Source: Stappia sp. (lineage in GTDB: Bacteria; Pseudomonadota; Alphaproteobacteria; Rhizobiales; Stappiaceae). From it: a stretch of 32,056 nucleotides of DNA. Below the pieces are notes generated by a model. It was not told where the DNA came from, made no database searches, and saw only the letters and a list, made by a program, of their open reading frames with translations. This document shows positions 17,878 through 26,304 of the stretch, one piece after another (within the stretch, counting starts at the first letter, position 1; each line of letters opens with the position of its first letter). The DNA is taken from contig PBLF01000015.1 in NCBI GenBank assembly GCA_002722295.1, forward strand, positions 48,585 to 80,640, given 5' to 3'. The position numbers and the translations under genes are program-made.

Positions 17878-19662
17878 ATGCATCGCTATCGCAGCCACAC
17901 ATGCGGAGAACTGCGCGAAACCCACGTGGGTGAAACCGCGCGCCTGTCCGGCTGGGTTCACCGCGTGCGAGATCACGGCGGCCTCCTGTTCATCGACCTG
18001 CGCGATCACTACGGCATGACCCAGTGCGTGGTCGACCCCGATTCGCCCGCCTTCAAGCTGGCCGAGAGCGTGCGAGCCGAATGGTGCATCCGCATCGACG
18101 GCGAGGTGAAGAAGCGCACCGACGAGACCATCAACGACACGCTGCCGACCGGGCGCATCGAGCTCTTCATTCGCGAGCTGGAGATCCTGGGCTCGGCGCG
18201 CGAGCTGCCGCTGCCGGTCTTCAACGAGCCGGAGTATCCGGAAGACATCCGTCTGACCTACCGCTTCCTCGACCTGCGTCGCGAGACGCTGCACGAGAAC
18301 ATCATGACGCGCACGCGCATCATCTCGTCTATGCGCCGCCGCATGGGCGAGGAAGGCTTCACCGAGTTCCAGACGCCGATCCTGACGGCCTCCTCGCCGG
18401 AGGGCGCGCGCGACTTCCTGGTGCCCTCGCGTCTTCATCCGGGCAAGTTCTACGCGCTGCCGCAGGCGCCCCAGCAGTTCAAGCAGCTGCTGATGATGTC
18501 GGGCTTCGACCGCTATTTCCAGATCGCGCCGTGTTTCCGCGACGAGGATCCGCGCGCCGACCGGCTGCCGGGCGAGTTCTATCAGCTCGACCTGGAGATG
18601 AGCTTCGTCGAGCAGGACGACGTCTTCAGCACGATGGAACCCGTCATGCGCGGCGTGTTCGAGGAGTTCGCCAAGGGCAAGCCCGTCACCGACGTCTTCC
18701 CGCGCATTCCCTATGCGGAGGCGATCCGCAAGTACGGCTCCGACAAGCCGGACCTGCGCAACCCGATCGAGATGCAGGACGTCAGCGAGCATTTCGCCGG
18801 CTCCGGCTTCAAGATCTTCGCGCGCATGCTCGAGGACGAGAAGAACGCCGTCTGGGCGGTGCCCGCTCCCACGGGCGGCAGCCGCGCCTTCTGCGACCGG
18901 ATGAACTCCTGGGCGCAGGGCGAGGGGCAGCCGGGGCTTGGCTACATCTTCTGGCGCGAGGAGGGCGAAACGCTCGAGGGCGCGGGTCCGCTTGCCAAGA
19001 ACATTGGCCCGGAGCGCACCGAGGCGATCCGCACCCAGCTCGGCCTCAAGGCCGGCGACGCGGCCTTCTTCGTCGCGGGCGATCCGAAGAAGTTCTCCGA
19101 CTTCGCCGGCAAGGCGCGCACGCGCGTCGGCGAGGAGCTGGAGCTGATCGACCGCGACCGCTTCGCGCTCGCATGGATCGTCGACTTCCCGTTCTACGAA
19201 TGGGACGAGGACGAGAAGAAGGTCGAGTTCGCGCACAACCCCTTCTCCATGCCCCAGGGCGGCCTCGACGCGCTGGCGACTATGGACCCGCTCGACATCA
19301 AGGCGTTCCAGTACGATCTGGTCTGCAACGGCTACGAGATCGCGTCGGGCTCCATTCGTAACCAGTCGCCGGACCTCATGGTCGCCGCCTTCGAGAAGGT
19401 CGGTCTCACCAGGGCGGACGTGGAGGAGCGCTTCGGTGGTCTCTACCGCGCGTTCCAGTACGGAGCCCCGCCCCATGGCGGCATGGCGGCCGGCGTCGAC
19501 CGCATCGTGATGCTTCTCGTGGGCGCGAAGAACGTGCGCGATGTCAGCCTGTTCCCGATGAACCAGCAGGCGCAGGACCTTCTGATGGGCGCTCCCTCGG
19601 ACGTCTTTCCGAAGCAGTTGCGCGAGCTGCACATCCGGCTCAACCTGCCCGAGAAGGGCTGA
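17878..19662 (+). CDS. aspS: Aspartyl-tRNA synthetase, probably non-discriminating
   Basis: A 594-residue class II synthetase; GAGG lies 5 bases before the ATG. It has an N-terminal OB-fold anticodon-binding domain (residues about 1-110: [23 protein letters not shown]), the catalytic core with motif 2 ([20 protein letters not shown]), an inserted GAD domain (about 285-420) and motif 3 ([16 protein letters not shown]). H33 in RDHGG matches the position where non-discriminating bacterial enzymes have His and the E. coli type has Leu. It would therefore charge both tRNA-Asp and tRNA-Asn, the latter being corrected by GatCAB. This is inference from one position. An ABC exporter gene begins 34 bases downstream. 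Confidence 0.97.
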   Translation: MHRYRSHTCGELRETHVGETARLSGWVHRVRDHGGLLFIDLRDHYGMTQCVVDPDSPAFKLAESVRAEWCIRIDGEVKKRTDETINDTLPTGRIELFIRELEILGSARELPLPVFNEPEYPEDIRLTYRFLDLRRETLHENIMTRTRIISSMRRRMGEEGFTEFQTPILTASSPEGARDFLVPSRLHPGKFYALPQAPQQFKQLLMMSGFDRYFQIAPCFRDEDPRADRLPGEFYQLDLEMSFVEQDDVFSTMEPVMRGVFEEFAKGKPVTDVFPRIPYAEAIRKYGSDKPDLRNPIEMQDVSEHFAGSGFKIFARMLEDEKNAVWAVPAPTGGSRAFCDRMNSWAQGEGQPGLGYIFWREEGETLEGAGPLAKNIGPERTEAIRTQLGLKAGDAAFFVAGDPKKFSDFAGKARTRVGEELELIDRDRFALAWIVDFPFYEWDEDEKKVEFAHNPFSMPQGGLDALATMDPLDIKAFQYDLVCNGYEIASGSIRNQSPDLMVAAFEKVGLTRADVEERFGGLYRAFQYGAPPHGGMAAGVDRIVMLLVGAKNVRDVSLFPMNQQAQDLLMGAPSDVFPKQLRELHIRLNLPEKG

Positions 19663-19687
19663 TCCGCGGATCAGCTCCGCGGCGGAG
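19658..19687 (+). repeat. 18-base palindrome and hairpin at the aspS stop
   Basis: GCTGATCCGCGGATCAGC (19658-19675) is a perfect palindrome that includes the aspS stop codon. It is followed by the small hairpin CTCCGC-G-GCGGAG (19675-19687) and then the start of the ABC exporter gene. No T-run is present, so it is not a complete intrinsic terminator. It could lower read-through or mark an RNA processing point. Confidence 0.5.
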
Positions 19688-19696
19688 TGACACGTC

Positions 19697-21478
19697 TTGC
19701 GCAAGCGTCTGGAAGCCTGGCTCTTTGCCGATGCGGACGGAGCGCCCGCGCTGATCCGCCGTCTGGTGACGGAGAACGCGCGGGCCTTCGCGCCGCTCTA
19801 CGCGCTCGCCTTCGTGTGCATGGGCCTCGTCGCCGCCACGACGGGGGCGAGCGCCTGGGTCCTCAAGGACGTCATCAACGAGATCTTCGTCGCGCGCGAC
19901 GGGGCGATGGTGATCGCCATCGCCGTCTTCGTGCTCGTGGTGTTCCTGGTCAAGGGGGCGGCCTCCTACGGCCAGCTCGTCATTCTGGGGCGCATCGGCA
20001 ATGCCATCGTCGCCCAGATCCAGAGACGGCTGTTCAACGCCATCACGAGCCAGGACGTCGCCTTCTTCGAGAGTTCCGGCATCGGTGATCTCGGTACGCG
20101 CCTGTCGCACAACGCCAATGCCGCGCGTGCCGCTCTCGACCTCGTCGTCACCGCCCTTGGACGCGACCTTCTCTCGGTGATCGCCCTCGTCGGCGTCATG
20201 GTGTTGCAGGATCCGCTGATGAGCGTCATCGCCCTGGTGATCGCCCCGCCGGCGATCATCGTCGTGAGCAAGCTCGTGCGTCGGGTCCGCCGTGTGGCGA
20301 AGTCGCAGTTTGTTTCACTCTCGCGCATCCTTTCGATCTCCCAGGAGACGATTTCCGGCATCCGCATCGTCAAGGCCTTCGCCGTGGAGCAGCGCCTGCG
20401 CGACGAGATGGGCCAGGCGGTGGCCGATGTCGAGACGCAGGCGAACAAGATCACCCGCCTGTCGGCCCGCACCTCGCCGGTGATGGAGACGCTCGGCGGC
20501 ATGGCCATCGCGCTGGTGATCCTCTACGGCGGCTATTCCGTCATCGAGCTTGGCAGCGATCCGGGCTCGTTCGTCTCCTTCATCGCGGCACTTCTGCTCG
20601 CCTATGATCCGGCCCGGCGGCTGGCGCGTCTCAACGTCAACCTGTCGGCCCATCTCGTCGGCGTGCGGCTCATGTACGAGGTGCTCGACCGGGAGACGGG
20701 CGAGCGCGACACGGCACCCGACGCGCCGCTGCGGCTTGGCGAGGGACGGGTGACCTTCGACGACGTCGTCTTCCGGTATGGCGAGGCGCCGGCGCTCGAC
20801 CATCTCGTGTTCGAGGCTCGTCCGGGCGAGGTGACGGCGCTCGTCGGACCGTCGGGCGCGGGCAAGTCCACCGTTTTCGCCATGCTGGAGCGCTTCCACG
20901 ATCCGCTCGCCGGTCGGGTGCTGATCGACGGGACCGATATTCGCGAGGCCGGCCTCCAGTCGCTGCGCGCGCAGATCGCGCTCGTCTCGCAGGACACGTT
21001 CCTCTTCGACCTGAGCGTGCGCGACAACATCGCCATCGGCCGTCCGGGCGCGAGCGAGGACGACATCCGCCAGGCCGCGCGCGAGGCCAATGCGGAGGAG
21101 TTCATCCTCGGTCTCGACGGCGGATACGATGCCAGCGTCGGCGAGGGCGGTGGCAGGCTCTCCGGCGGTCAGCGCCAACGCGTGGCCATCGCCCGCGCGA
21201 TCCTGCGCGATGCGCCGATCCTCCTGCTGGACGAGGCAACCTCCGCGCTCGATTCCGAGAGCGAGGCCAAGATCCAGGAAGCGCTGTCGCGGCTGATGAA
21301 GGGGCGCACCACGCTCGTGATCGCCCATCGCCTCGCCACCGTGCGCGAGGCCGACCAGATCGTGGTCATGGACAAGGGACGCGTTGTCGAGCGCGGCACC
21401 CATGCGGCGCTCGTCGCCGAAGGCGGTCTCTACAAGCGCCTTTGCGACCTGCAGTTCAACGACAAGAACGCCTCCTAA
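19697..21478 (+). CDS. ABC transporter, fused permease and ATPase (MsbA-like exporter)
   Basis: A TTG at 19697, with GGAG 10 bases upstream, gives 593 residues; a GTG at 19768 is a possible alternative. The first about 330 residues form the type-1 ABC exporter membrane domain with six helices. The ATPase domain follows: Walker A GPSGAGKS (384-391), Q-loop ALVSQDTFLFD, signature LSGGQRQR (about 488), Walker B ILLLDEA (about 507) and the switch histidine in LVIAHRLAT. It should work as a homodimer in the inner membrane, in the style of MsbA or other lipid/multidrug exporters. The cargo is unknown. It follows aspS by 34 bases and may be cotranscribed. Confidence 0.95.
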   Translation: MRKRLEAWLFADADGAPALIRRLVTENARAFAPLYALAFVCMGLVAATTGASAWVLKDVINEIFVARDGAMVIAIAVFVLVVFLVKGAASYGQLVILGRIGNAIVAQIQRRLFNAITSQDVAFFESSGIGDLGTRLSHNANAARAALDLVVTALGRDLLSVIALVGVMVLQDPLMSVIALVIAPPAIIVVSKLVRRVRRVAKSQFVSLSRILSISQETISGIRIVKAFAVEQRLRDEMGQAVADVETQANKITRLSARTSPVMETLGGMAIALVILYGGYSVIELGSDPGSFVSFIAALLLAYDPARRLARLNVNLSAHLVGVRLMYEVLDRETGERDTAPDAPLRLGEGRVTFDDVVFRYGEAPALDHLVFEARPGEVTALVGPSGAGKSTVFAMLERFHDPLAGRVLIDGTDIREAGLQSLRAQIALVSQDTFLFDLSVRDNIAIGRPGASEDDIRQAAREANAEEFILGLDGGYDASVGEGGGRLSGGQRQRVAIARAILRDAPILLLDEATSALDSESEAKIQEALSRLMKGRTTLVIAHRLATVREADQIVVMDKGRVVERGTHAALVAEGGLYKRLCDLQFNDKNAS

Positions 21479-21578
21479 CGGTTTCCCCCGACTCGTGAAT
21501 CGGTTTGTGAAGTCACGCTTCGGCGTGGCAGGTGATGGGCGCGTGCGCGTTTCCGCTCGCCATGCGGTGACCGGACGC

Positions 21579-21610
21579 AAAAAAGCCCCGCCCGGAAAAC
21601 CGGACGGGGC
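21579..21610 (-). terminator. Rho-independent terminator of the exported-protein gene pair
   Basis: GCCCCGCCCGG (21585-21595) and CCGGACGGGGC (21600-21610) pair with one mismatch around an AAAA loop. On the minus strand a six-T run follows (A-run 21579-21584). It is 33 bases past the stop of the 695-residue exported protein and may also terminate the ABC exporter transcript less efficiently. Confidence 0.8.
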
Positions 21611-21642
21611 ATCTTGCAGGCGTTTCCGTGGTGGAACGCGGA

Positions 21643-23733
21643 TCAGTTGTTGGCGCTGATCGCCGCGCCCAGCAGGTCCGGGATGCCGCCGGGCGAGGTG
21701 GCCGCCAGGCCGAGGATCTGGGTCACCGGCACCGGAGCGTTCGGTGAAAGCTCGACCACCAGCTCGTCGGGCGAGGCAAGGAAAGCACGCACGGCCCCTT
21801 CGGCGTCTTTGGCGAACGGGGTGCCGGCGAGCGGCCCCATGCCGGCGGCGGCCTGGTCGGCCAGCGCGTTGGAAAGGGTTTCGGCGGAGATGCCGGCCTT
21901 TTCCGCTTCGCCCTCGATGTAGGCGGAGACGAGCTTCGCGTCCTTCACCTCAAGACGGGCGCTGATCAGCGTCGCGGTGGCGAGCGCGGCCTGCGCGTTC
22001 TCCGGGTTTTCGAACACTAGACGCGGGATGCCGCCGACCTCGGCGGTGAAGGTTGCCGAGCCGCCACCATCGATGGACATGGTCATCGGGTCGATGGAAA
22101 GCTTCAGCGTGTCCGGGTCCCAGCGGATCGAAAGCTCGTCCGCATAGGCGACCTGGGTCAGGCCGAGGCGCTGGAGGAGCTTGCGCGCGTTCCGGTCGTC
22201 AACCAGTTCGACCGGCATCTGAGCGCCCACGGTCTTCATGGCGATGGAGGTCGGGATCGGGTCGATGAAGCCGTCCATCGACAGCGAGTAGCTGTCGAGC
22301 TTGATCGGGCCGGGCAGGTCGTCGGACGCAACGTCCAGTCCCTTCATCTCCATGCCGGAGAGCATCGGCACCACGGCGAGGATCTCCTGGATGTTCGGCT
22401 TCCCGGTCTTCGTGGCAAGGGCAATGTCGATGTAGTTGGCCAGCGGCGGGAGCGTCAGTCCGTCGAGGGTGAAGGAGTCGAGCTTCACCGTCGTGTTGTC
22501 CTCCTTGACGGCGACGTCGACACCGGTCAGTTCACCGTGCCCGAGACCCCGGTAGGACGCGTCGTTCACGGCGATGCGGTCGATCGTGCCGTTGCCGAAG
22601 TCGGAGGTGACGGCGATCGTGTCCATTGCCATGGAGGCAACGGTGAACCCGTCGAGAATGTCCAGCGCCTTGCGGCCGAGGTCGACCAGCGAGGCCTCGT
22701 CCTTGGGCAGGGTGCCAAGCATGGCCTGATCGCCGATGGCGAGCGCGTCCACCGGCTCCACATCCGTGTCGAGGGTGATGCCGCTTGCCGTCGTGCTGGC
22801 GACGGTGAACTGGCCGAACTTGGCCGAGATCTTCATGTCTTCCGAGGACAGGCTCTCGATGATCGTGTCGTTCGCGGCGGTGCCGGCGGGGACGATCTTC
22901 AGCACTTCGTACAGCGGCCGGATATCGGTTCCCTTCACCACATAGGCGCCGGTTTCCTGCTTGATCTCCAACTGCTCGGCATCCGCGCCGTCGGACAGCG
23001 GGAACGACTGCACCGAGGTCATCTTCTCGATGCGCTGCTCCTCGATCCGCCCGTTGGCGAGCCCCTTGTAAGTAATGCCCTCATAGCGGTCGTTCTGCGT
23101 GCTGCCCTGGTTTTCGACCTGCATCTCGATCAGGCGCGCGGAACTCTCGTCGATGCGCATGTCGAGGAATGCCAGCAGCATCGGCTTGAAGCGTGACACG
23201 GGGTGTTCGGCATCCTCCGCAAGCTCCAGTCGGGGCTGGAAGATACCGGTGGTCACTGCATCATACTGGGTCAAGACCGCGTTGAACGACTTGCGCTTGC
23301 CGTCCTCGGTCACGCCGCCCGACAGGCTCACCGTCATTGCGCCGGGGTATTCGATCTTGTCGAAGGAATAGCCCTTGTCGTCGATCTTTGCTCCGTACAG
23401 GCGAACTTCCGGGGCCTCGAGGCGGATGTCGAGGTCGATGTCGGCGTCGCCGAGCTTGAAGGCGAGGTCCCAGCCGAGCTTTCCGTCGCGCATGACGGCG
23501 TCGTTCGGTGCGGTCTCGTTGACCTCGCCGTACTCGCCACTCGAGGCGCCCCATGCCTTGGCGGTCTCGAGGAAGCTGTCGAGCGCCTTGACGGCATCAT
23601 TGGCGTGCGCCGGGGCGGTGAGGGGGCCTGCAAGAATGGCGAGGCTGGCGGTCAGGGCCAGCAGTCGGCGACGCTGCGTGGAGCGTTCCTTCGTCGCGCA
23701 CGTATTGCGGGAAAGGACAGGCATGGCTTTCAT
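21643..23733 (-). CDS. Exported protein of unknown function, 696 aa
   Basis: The ATG at 23733 has GGAG 8 bases upstream. The N-terminus is a signal peptide: basic region MKAMPVLSRN...RRR, then LLALTASLAILAGPLTAPAHA ending AHA before NDAVKALDSF. The rest is a soluble, acidic, presumably beta-rich periplasmic chain. Repeated blocks of the form '...VKLDSFTLDGLTLPPL...' and '...PIKLDSYSLSMDGFIDPIP...' recall nested beta-sheet lipid-handling proteins such as the AsmA/DUF945 group, but I cannot place it in a family. The C-terminal 180 residues resemble those of the next gene upstream (WDPDTLKLSIDPMTMS against WDPASGRLDVTRLTMG). No catalytic motif is visible. Confidence 0.75.
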   Translation of the reverse strand: MKAMPVLSRNTCATKERSTQRRRLLALTASLAILAGPLTAPAHANDAVKALDSFLETAKAWGASSGEYGEVNETAPNDAVMRDGKLGWDLAFKLGDADIDLDIRLEAPEVRLYGAKIDDKGYSFDKIEYPGAMTVSLSGGVTEDGKRKSFNAVLTQYDAVTTGIFQPRLELAEDAEHPVSRFKPMLLAFLDMRIDESSARLIEMQVENQGSTQNDRYEGITYKGLANGRIEEQRIEKMTSVQSFPLSDGADAEQLEIKQETGAYVVKGTDIRPLYEVLKIVPAGTAANDTIIESLSSEDMKISAKFGQFTVASTTASGITLDTDVEPVDALAIGDQAMLGTLPKDEASLVDLGRKALDILDGFTVASMAMDTIAVTSDFGNGTIDRIAVNDASYRGLGHGELTGVDVAVKEDNTTVKLDSFTLDGLTLPPLANYIDIALATKTGKPNIQEILAVVPMLSGMEMKGLDVASDDLPGPIKLDSYSLSMDGFIDPIPTSIAMKTVGAQMPVELVDDRNARKLLQRLGLTQVAYADELSIRWDPDTLKLSIDPMTMSIDGGGSATFTAEVGGIPRLVFENPENAQAALATATLISARLEVKDAKLVSAYIEGEAEKAGISAETLSNALADQAAAGMGPLAGTPFAKDAEGAVRAFLASPDELVVELSPNAPVPVTQILGLAATSPGGIPDLLGAAISANN

Positions 23734-23770
23734 TTACGGATCTCCGAAGCTTCCGTGCGAGCCGTTCGGG

Positions 23771-23870
23771 GCCACGCGGGGCGTGGCGGTGCCGGCGGCC
23801 GCTACGGGTGCGGTCTGGGTATGAAGGTGGACGCACCGGCAGGGTGGCAAAGGGCTGCCGTGCCGGTGCG
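23771..23870 (-). repeat. Hairpins between the two exported-protein genes
   Basis: GCCACGC-GGG-GCGTGGC (23771-23787) is one perfect hairpin. CGCACCGGCA (23832-23841) and TGCCGGTGCG (23861-23870) are a perfect 10-base inverted repeat with a 19-base loop. They occupy the 152-base spacer between the two genes, with no T-run, so they may set relative expression of the second gene by mRNA stability or partial termination. Confidence 0.5.
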
Positions 23871-23885
23871 GACGTTCGTGATGGT

Positions 23886-25085
23886 TTACTGGTCGGCCTT
23901 CGGCTCGTTGGCCGCGATGGTGACGTTCAGGATGTCCGGAAGCATCTGCGGCGCCATCATCGCGGTGCCCATCACCTGCGCCAGCGGCAGCGGGTTGGCG
24001 GGCGACGCGACGGCGGACAGCGACTTCGGCTCGTTGAGGAACGTGGTGCCCGCGGCGGCGACCTTGGTCTGGAAGTCGGCGTTGTTGAGCACCGAGAGCA
24101 TCATCGGCAGCGCGCCGGAAAGCTGGGCGACGAAATCGGCGCGGCTCATGCCGGAGGACTTGGCCTGGCTGTCGAGCAGCCGGTCGACGAGCGAGGCGTT
24201 GTCGATCCGCAGCGTCATGCGCTCCAGCGTGAGACCCTGCATGAGGGCCATGGCCTGCTGGGGATCCTCCTGCGACTGGTCGAGCTTTTCGACCACCTCG
24301 CGGGTGAGGCCGCCGAGCACGAGGCTGGCGTCGATGGTTGCCGACGTGTCGCCGCCCATGGTCAGGCGTGTCACGTCGAGCCGCCCGCTTGCCGGATCCC
24401 AGTCGCCCGAGAAGCCGGCTGACAGCGTCAGCTCCTCGTAGCCGAGTTCGGCGAGGGTTTTCTTTTCGTCGTCATCGAGCATGTCCTGGGAGATGCGGAT
24501 GCCCTCCAGGTCGACGGACCCGGAGGTCGGCAGGTCGCCGTCCATGCGGTCGATGCGCGCAACGACGCGCTCGACCGGAATGCGACCCTGGTCGCCGGCG
24601 TCGATGAGGATGTCGGACAGCTCGGCGCGCGAGTAGCCCGGCGCCACCGTTCCTGCGGCCGCCTTGCCGACGCTCGCCGCCGAGGGAAGAACCGGGTCGG
24701 CGATGGTGATCGTCTCGACGGTGATGGCGATGTCGTCGCCCTTGTCCTTGCCGTCGACGCGCACCTGCGTCATGGCAAGCGCGCCGGCGCTCAGCCCGCC
24801 GTCGTCGGCGAGCTGGCCGCCGGTGATCGCGGTCGAGGCGATCGAGAGTTTCGCGGCGTCGTCGCCTTCGTTGATGGTGGTGGCCAGGCCGGTGATGGTG
24901 ACCGTGTCGCCGCTTTCGGCGACGCTGTCATAGCCGGTAACCGTGGCGTTGCCCGCTTCCATGATCTCCATGAACCGGTCGGCGATGTCGTTGCCGCTCG
25001 CCTCGAAGGCGAGCGCCGGGACAGGGAGCACGAGCGGAACGGCGAGCGCCATGGCAAGGGCGGAACGGGAAGTGAGGTGATTCAT
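23886..25085 (-). CDS. Exported protein of unknown function, 399 aa, paralogue of its neighbour
   Basis: Start chosen at the ATG 25085, which has GGAG 8 bases upstream; the protein has 399 residues. The signal peptide is MNHLTSRSALAMALAVPLVLPVPALA, cleaved before FEASGNDI. The body is acidic and repetitive, with short strand-like blocks (ATVTGYDSVAESGDTVTITGLATTI, QVRVDGKDKGDDIAITVETITI). The last about 180 residues match the C-terminus of the following gene: a WDP...L...MTMG block, then a D-N-A-SLVDRLL block, and an ending PLAQVMG...PDIL against PVTQILG...PDLL. It is probably periplasmic. I know no function; operon position suggests action with the downstream gene. Confidence 0.75.
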   Translation of the reverse strand: MNHLTSRSALAMALAVPLVLPVPALAFEASGNDIADRFMEIMEAGNATVTGYDSVAESGDTVTITGLATTINEGDDAAKLSIASTAITGGQLADDGGLSAGALAMTQVRVDGKDKGDDIAITVETITIADPVLPSAASVGKAAAGTVAPGYSRAELSDILIDAGDQGRIPVERVVARIDRMDGDLPTSGSVDLEGIRISQDMLDDDEKKTLAELGYEELTLSAGFSGDWDPASGRLDVTRLTMGGDTSATIDASLVLGGLTREVVEKLDQSQEDPQQAMALMQGLTLERMTLRIDNASLVDRLLDSQAKSSGMSRADFVAQLSGALPMMLSVLNNADFQTKVAAAGTTFLNEPKSLSAVASPANPLPLAQVMGTAMMAPQMLPDILNVTIAANEPKADQ

Positions 25086-25156
25086 CCAGTCGTCTCCGAG
25101 AATCGGTGTTTTCAAGTCCGCTCCCTGCCTGCGGGCCAGCGATACCTTGCGTCAAT

Positions 25157-25179
25157 TGGCGGGCAAGGACAACCCGCCA
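25157..25179. repeat. Hairpin between PfkB kinase gene and exported-protein gene
   Basis: TGGCGGG (25157-25163) and CCCGCCA (25173-25179) form a 7-base stem with a 9-base loop in the 152-base spacer. Both flanking genes are read leftward, the kinase first. It lies just beyond the kinase stop and may be a weak terminator; there is no T-run. Confidence 0.35.
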
Positions 25180-25237
25180 GCCCCGGCGAGCCCCGGTCCC
25201 ACGCCCGCGACAGGGGCACGCTGGCGGTCGAGCGTGA

Positions 25238-26146
25238 CTAAACCGTGACGGACATTGCCTTTTCCGGCCATTGTCCCATGGCCTTTGCCACATCCTCGTC
25301 CCGCGGCATGCTTGCCTCGTTGCCGAGGTGCTGGATGGCGTGCGCGGAGGCGGCGCGGGCAAAGCGGAAATGCTCCTCCCAGCCGGCGTCCGGGGCGGCG
25401 AGGTGATGATGTACATAGGCGCCGTGAAACACGTCGCCGGCGCCGTTCGTATCCACAACCTTTTCCGCCGGGACGTCGAGGGCGGGCATGTGCCGCAGGG
25501 CGCCGTCGCCCTCGTACCAGTGCATCCCCTTCTCGCCGAGCGTCACCGCGCCGACGTGACACCCTTTGGCGCGCAGGTATTCCAGCGTTTCGTCGACGCC
25601 GAGCCCGAGTTGCTCGCAAAAGCGCGCGGAGACCACCGCCACGTCGATGAGGGGCAGGAGTTCCTCGGTGTTGGCGCGCACCGCGCCGCCGTCGAGGGAG
25701 GTCAGGATGCCGGCTTCCCGGCAGGCCCTGGCGTAGTGCAGGGCCGCGTCGGGCATATGCCCGTCGAGATGCAGCGCCCGGCAGCCTTCCAGGTTGAGCG
25801 GCTGGAAGGGATGCAGGTAGGCGTCGTCGCGGCAGCGCACGATCGCTCGCTTTCCGTCCTTCGGCATGATGAAGGAGAGGGAGGATTCGTGAACCTTCCG
25901 CCCGTGGATCGGGATGCCGTATTTGGCGGCCATGTCCAGGAACATGCGCGCCAGCCAGTCGTCGGCGAGCGAACACATGATTTCCGGTTTCGATCCGAGC
26001 CGCGCGGCTGCGAAGCCGGCCGTCACCGCGTTTCCGCCGAAGCTCACCGCATAGTCGCGCGCGATGGTCTTCTCGTCGCCGGTCGGCAGTTCGTCCGTGA
26101 GAAACGTGATGTCGATATAGGCCTGGCCGATGAACAATGCCTGCAT
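25238..26146 (-). CDS. PfkB/ribokinase-family sugar kinase
   Basis: The ATG at 26146 follows AGAAGGA by a normal gap and gives 302 residues. The N-terminus FIGQAYIDITF and the VSFGGNAVTAGFAAARLG motif bind the sugar. The family signature DTNGAGDVFHGAYV near the C-terminus (residues 232-244) holds the anion hole and the catalytic base, D238. It is a cytoplasmic ATP-dependent kinase of a sugar or nucleoside. The substrate is not identifiable and there is no transporter or sugar-pathway gene beside it. It is divergent from the EAL phosphodiesterase gene. Confidence 0.93.
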   Translation of the reverse strand: MQALFIGQAYIDITFLTDELPTGDEKTIARDYAVSFGGNAVTAGFAAARLGSKPEIMCSLADDWLARMFLDMAAKYGIPIHGRKVHESSLSFIMPKDGKRAIVRCRDDAYLHPFQPLNLEGCRALHLDGHMPDAALHYARACREAGILTSLDGGAVRANTEELLPLIDVAVVSARFCEQLGLGVDETLEYLRAKGCHVGAVTLGEKGMHWYEGDGALRHMPALDVPAEKVVDTNGAGDVFHGAYVHHHLAAPDAGWEEHFRFARAASAHAIQHLGNEASMPRDEDVAKAMGQWPEKAMSVTV

Positions 26147-26304
26147 GGCGGATCCTTCTGAAATCGAGGCGGGCGGGCGGAGGTCGGCATCGTCGCGCTG
26201 ATGTGCCAAGCGTCCGGAATTCTTGTGCTTTCGTTTTCCCCGTTCAGGGGTCATTTACCAAAGCCTGTGCATATTGGGATCATCGGTCAATCTCGGAAAC
26301 GCGC

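Noticed and set aside
17707..19704. Open frame of over 600 codons opposite aspS
   Set aside because: Covers the whole aspS gene in antisense and has no family signature; a codon-bias artefact.
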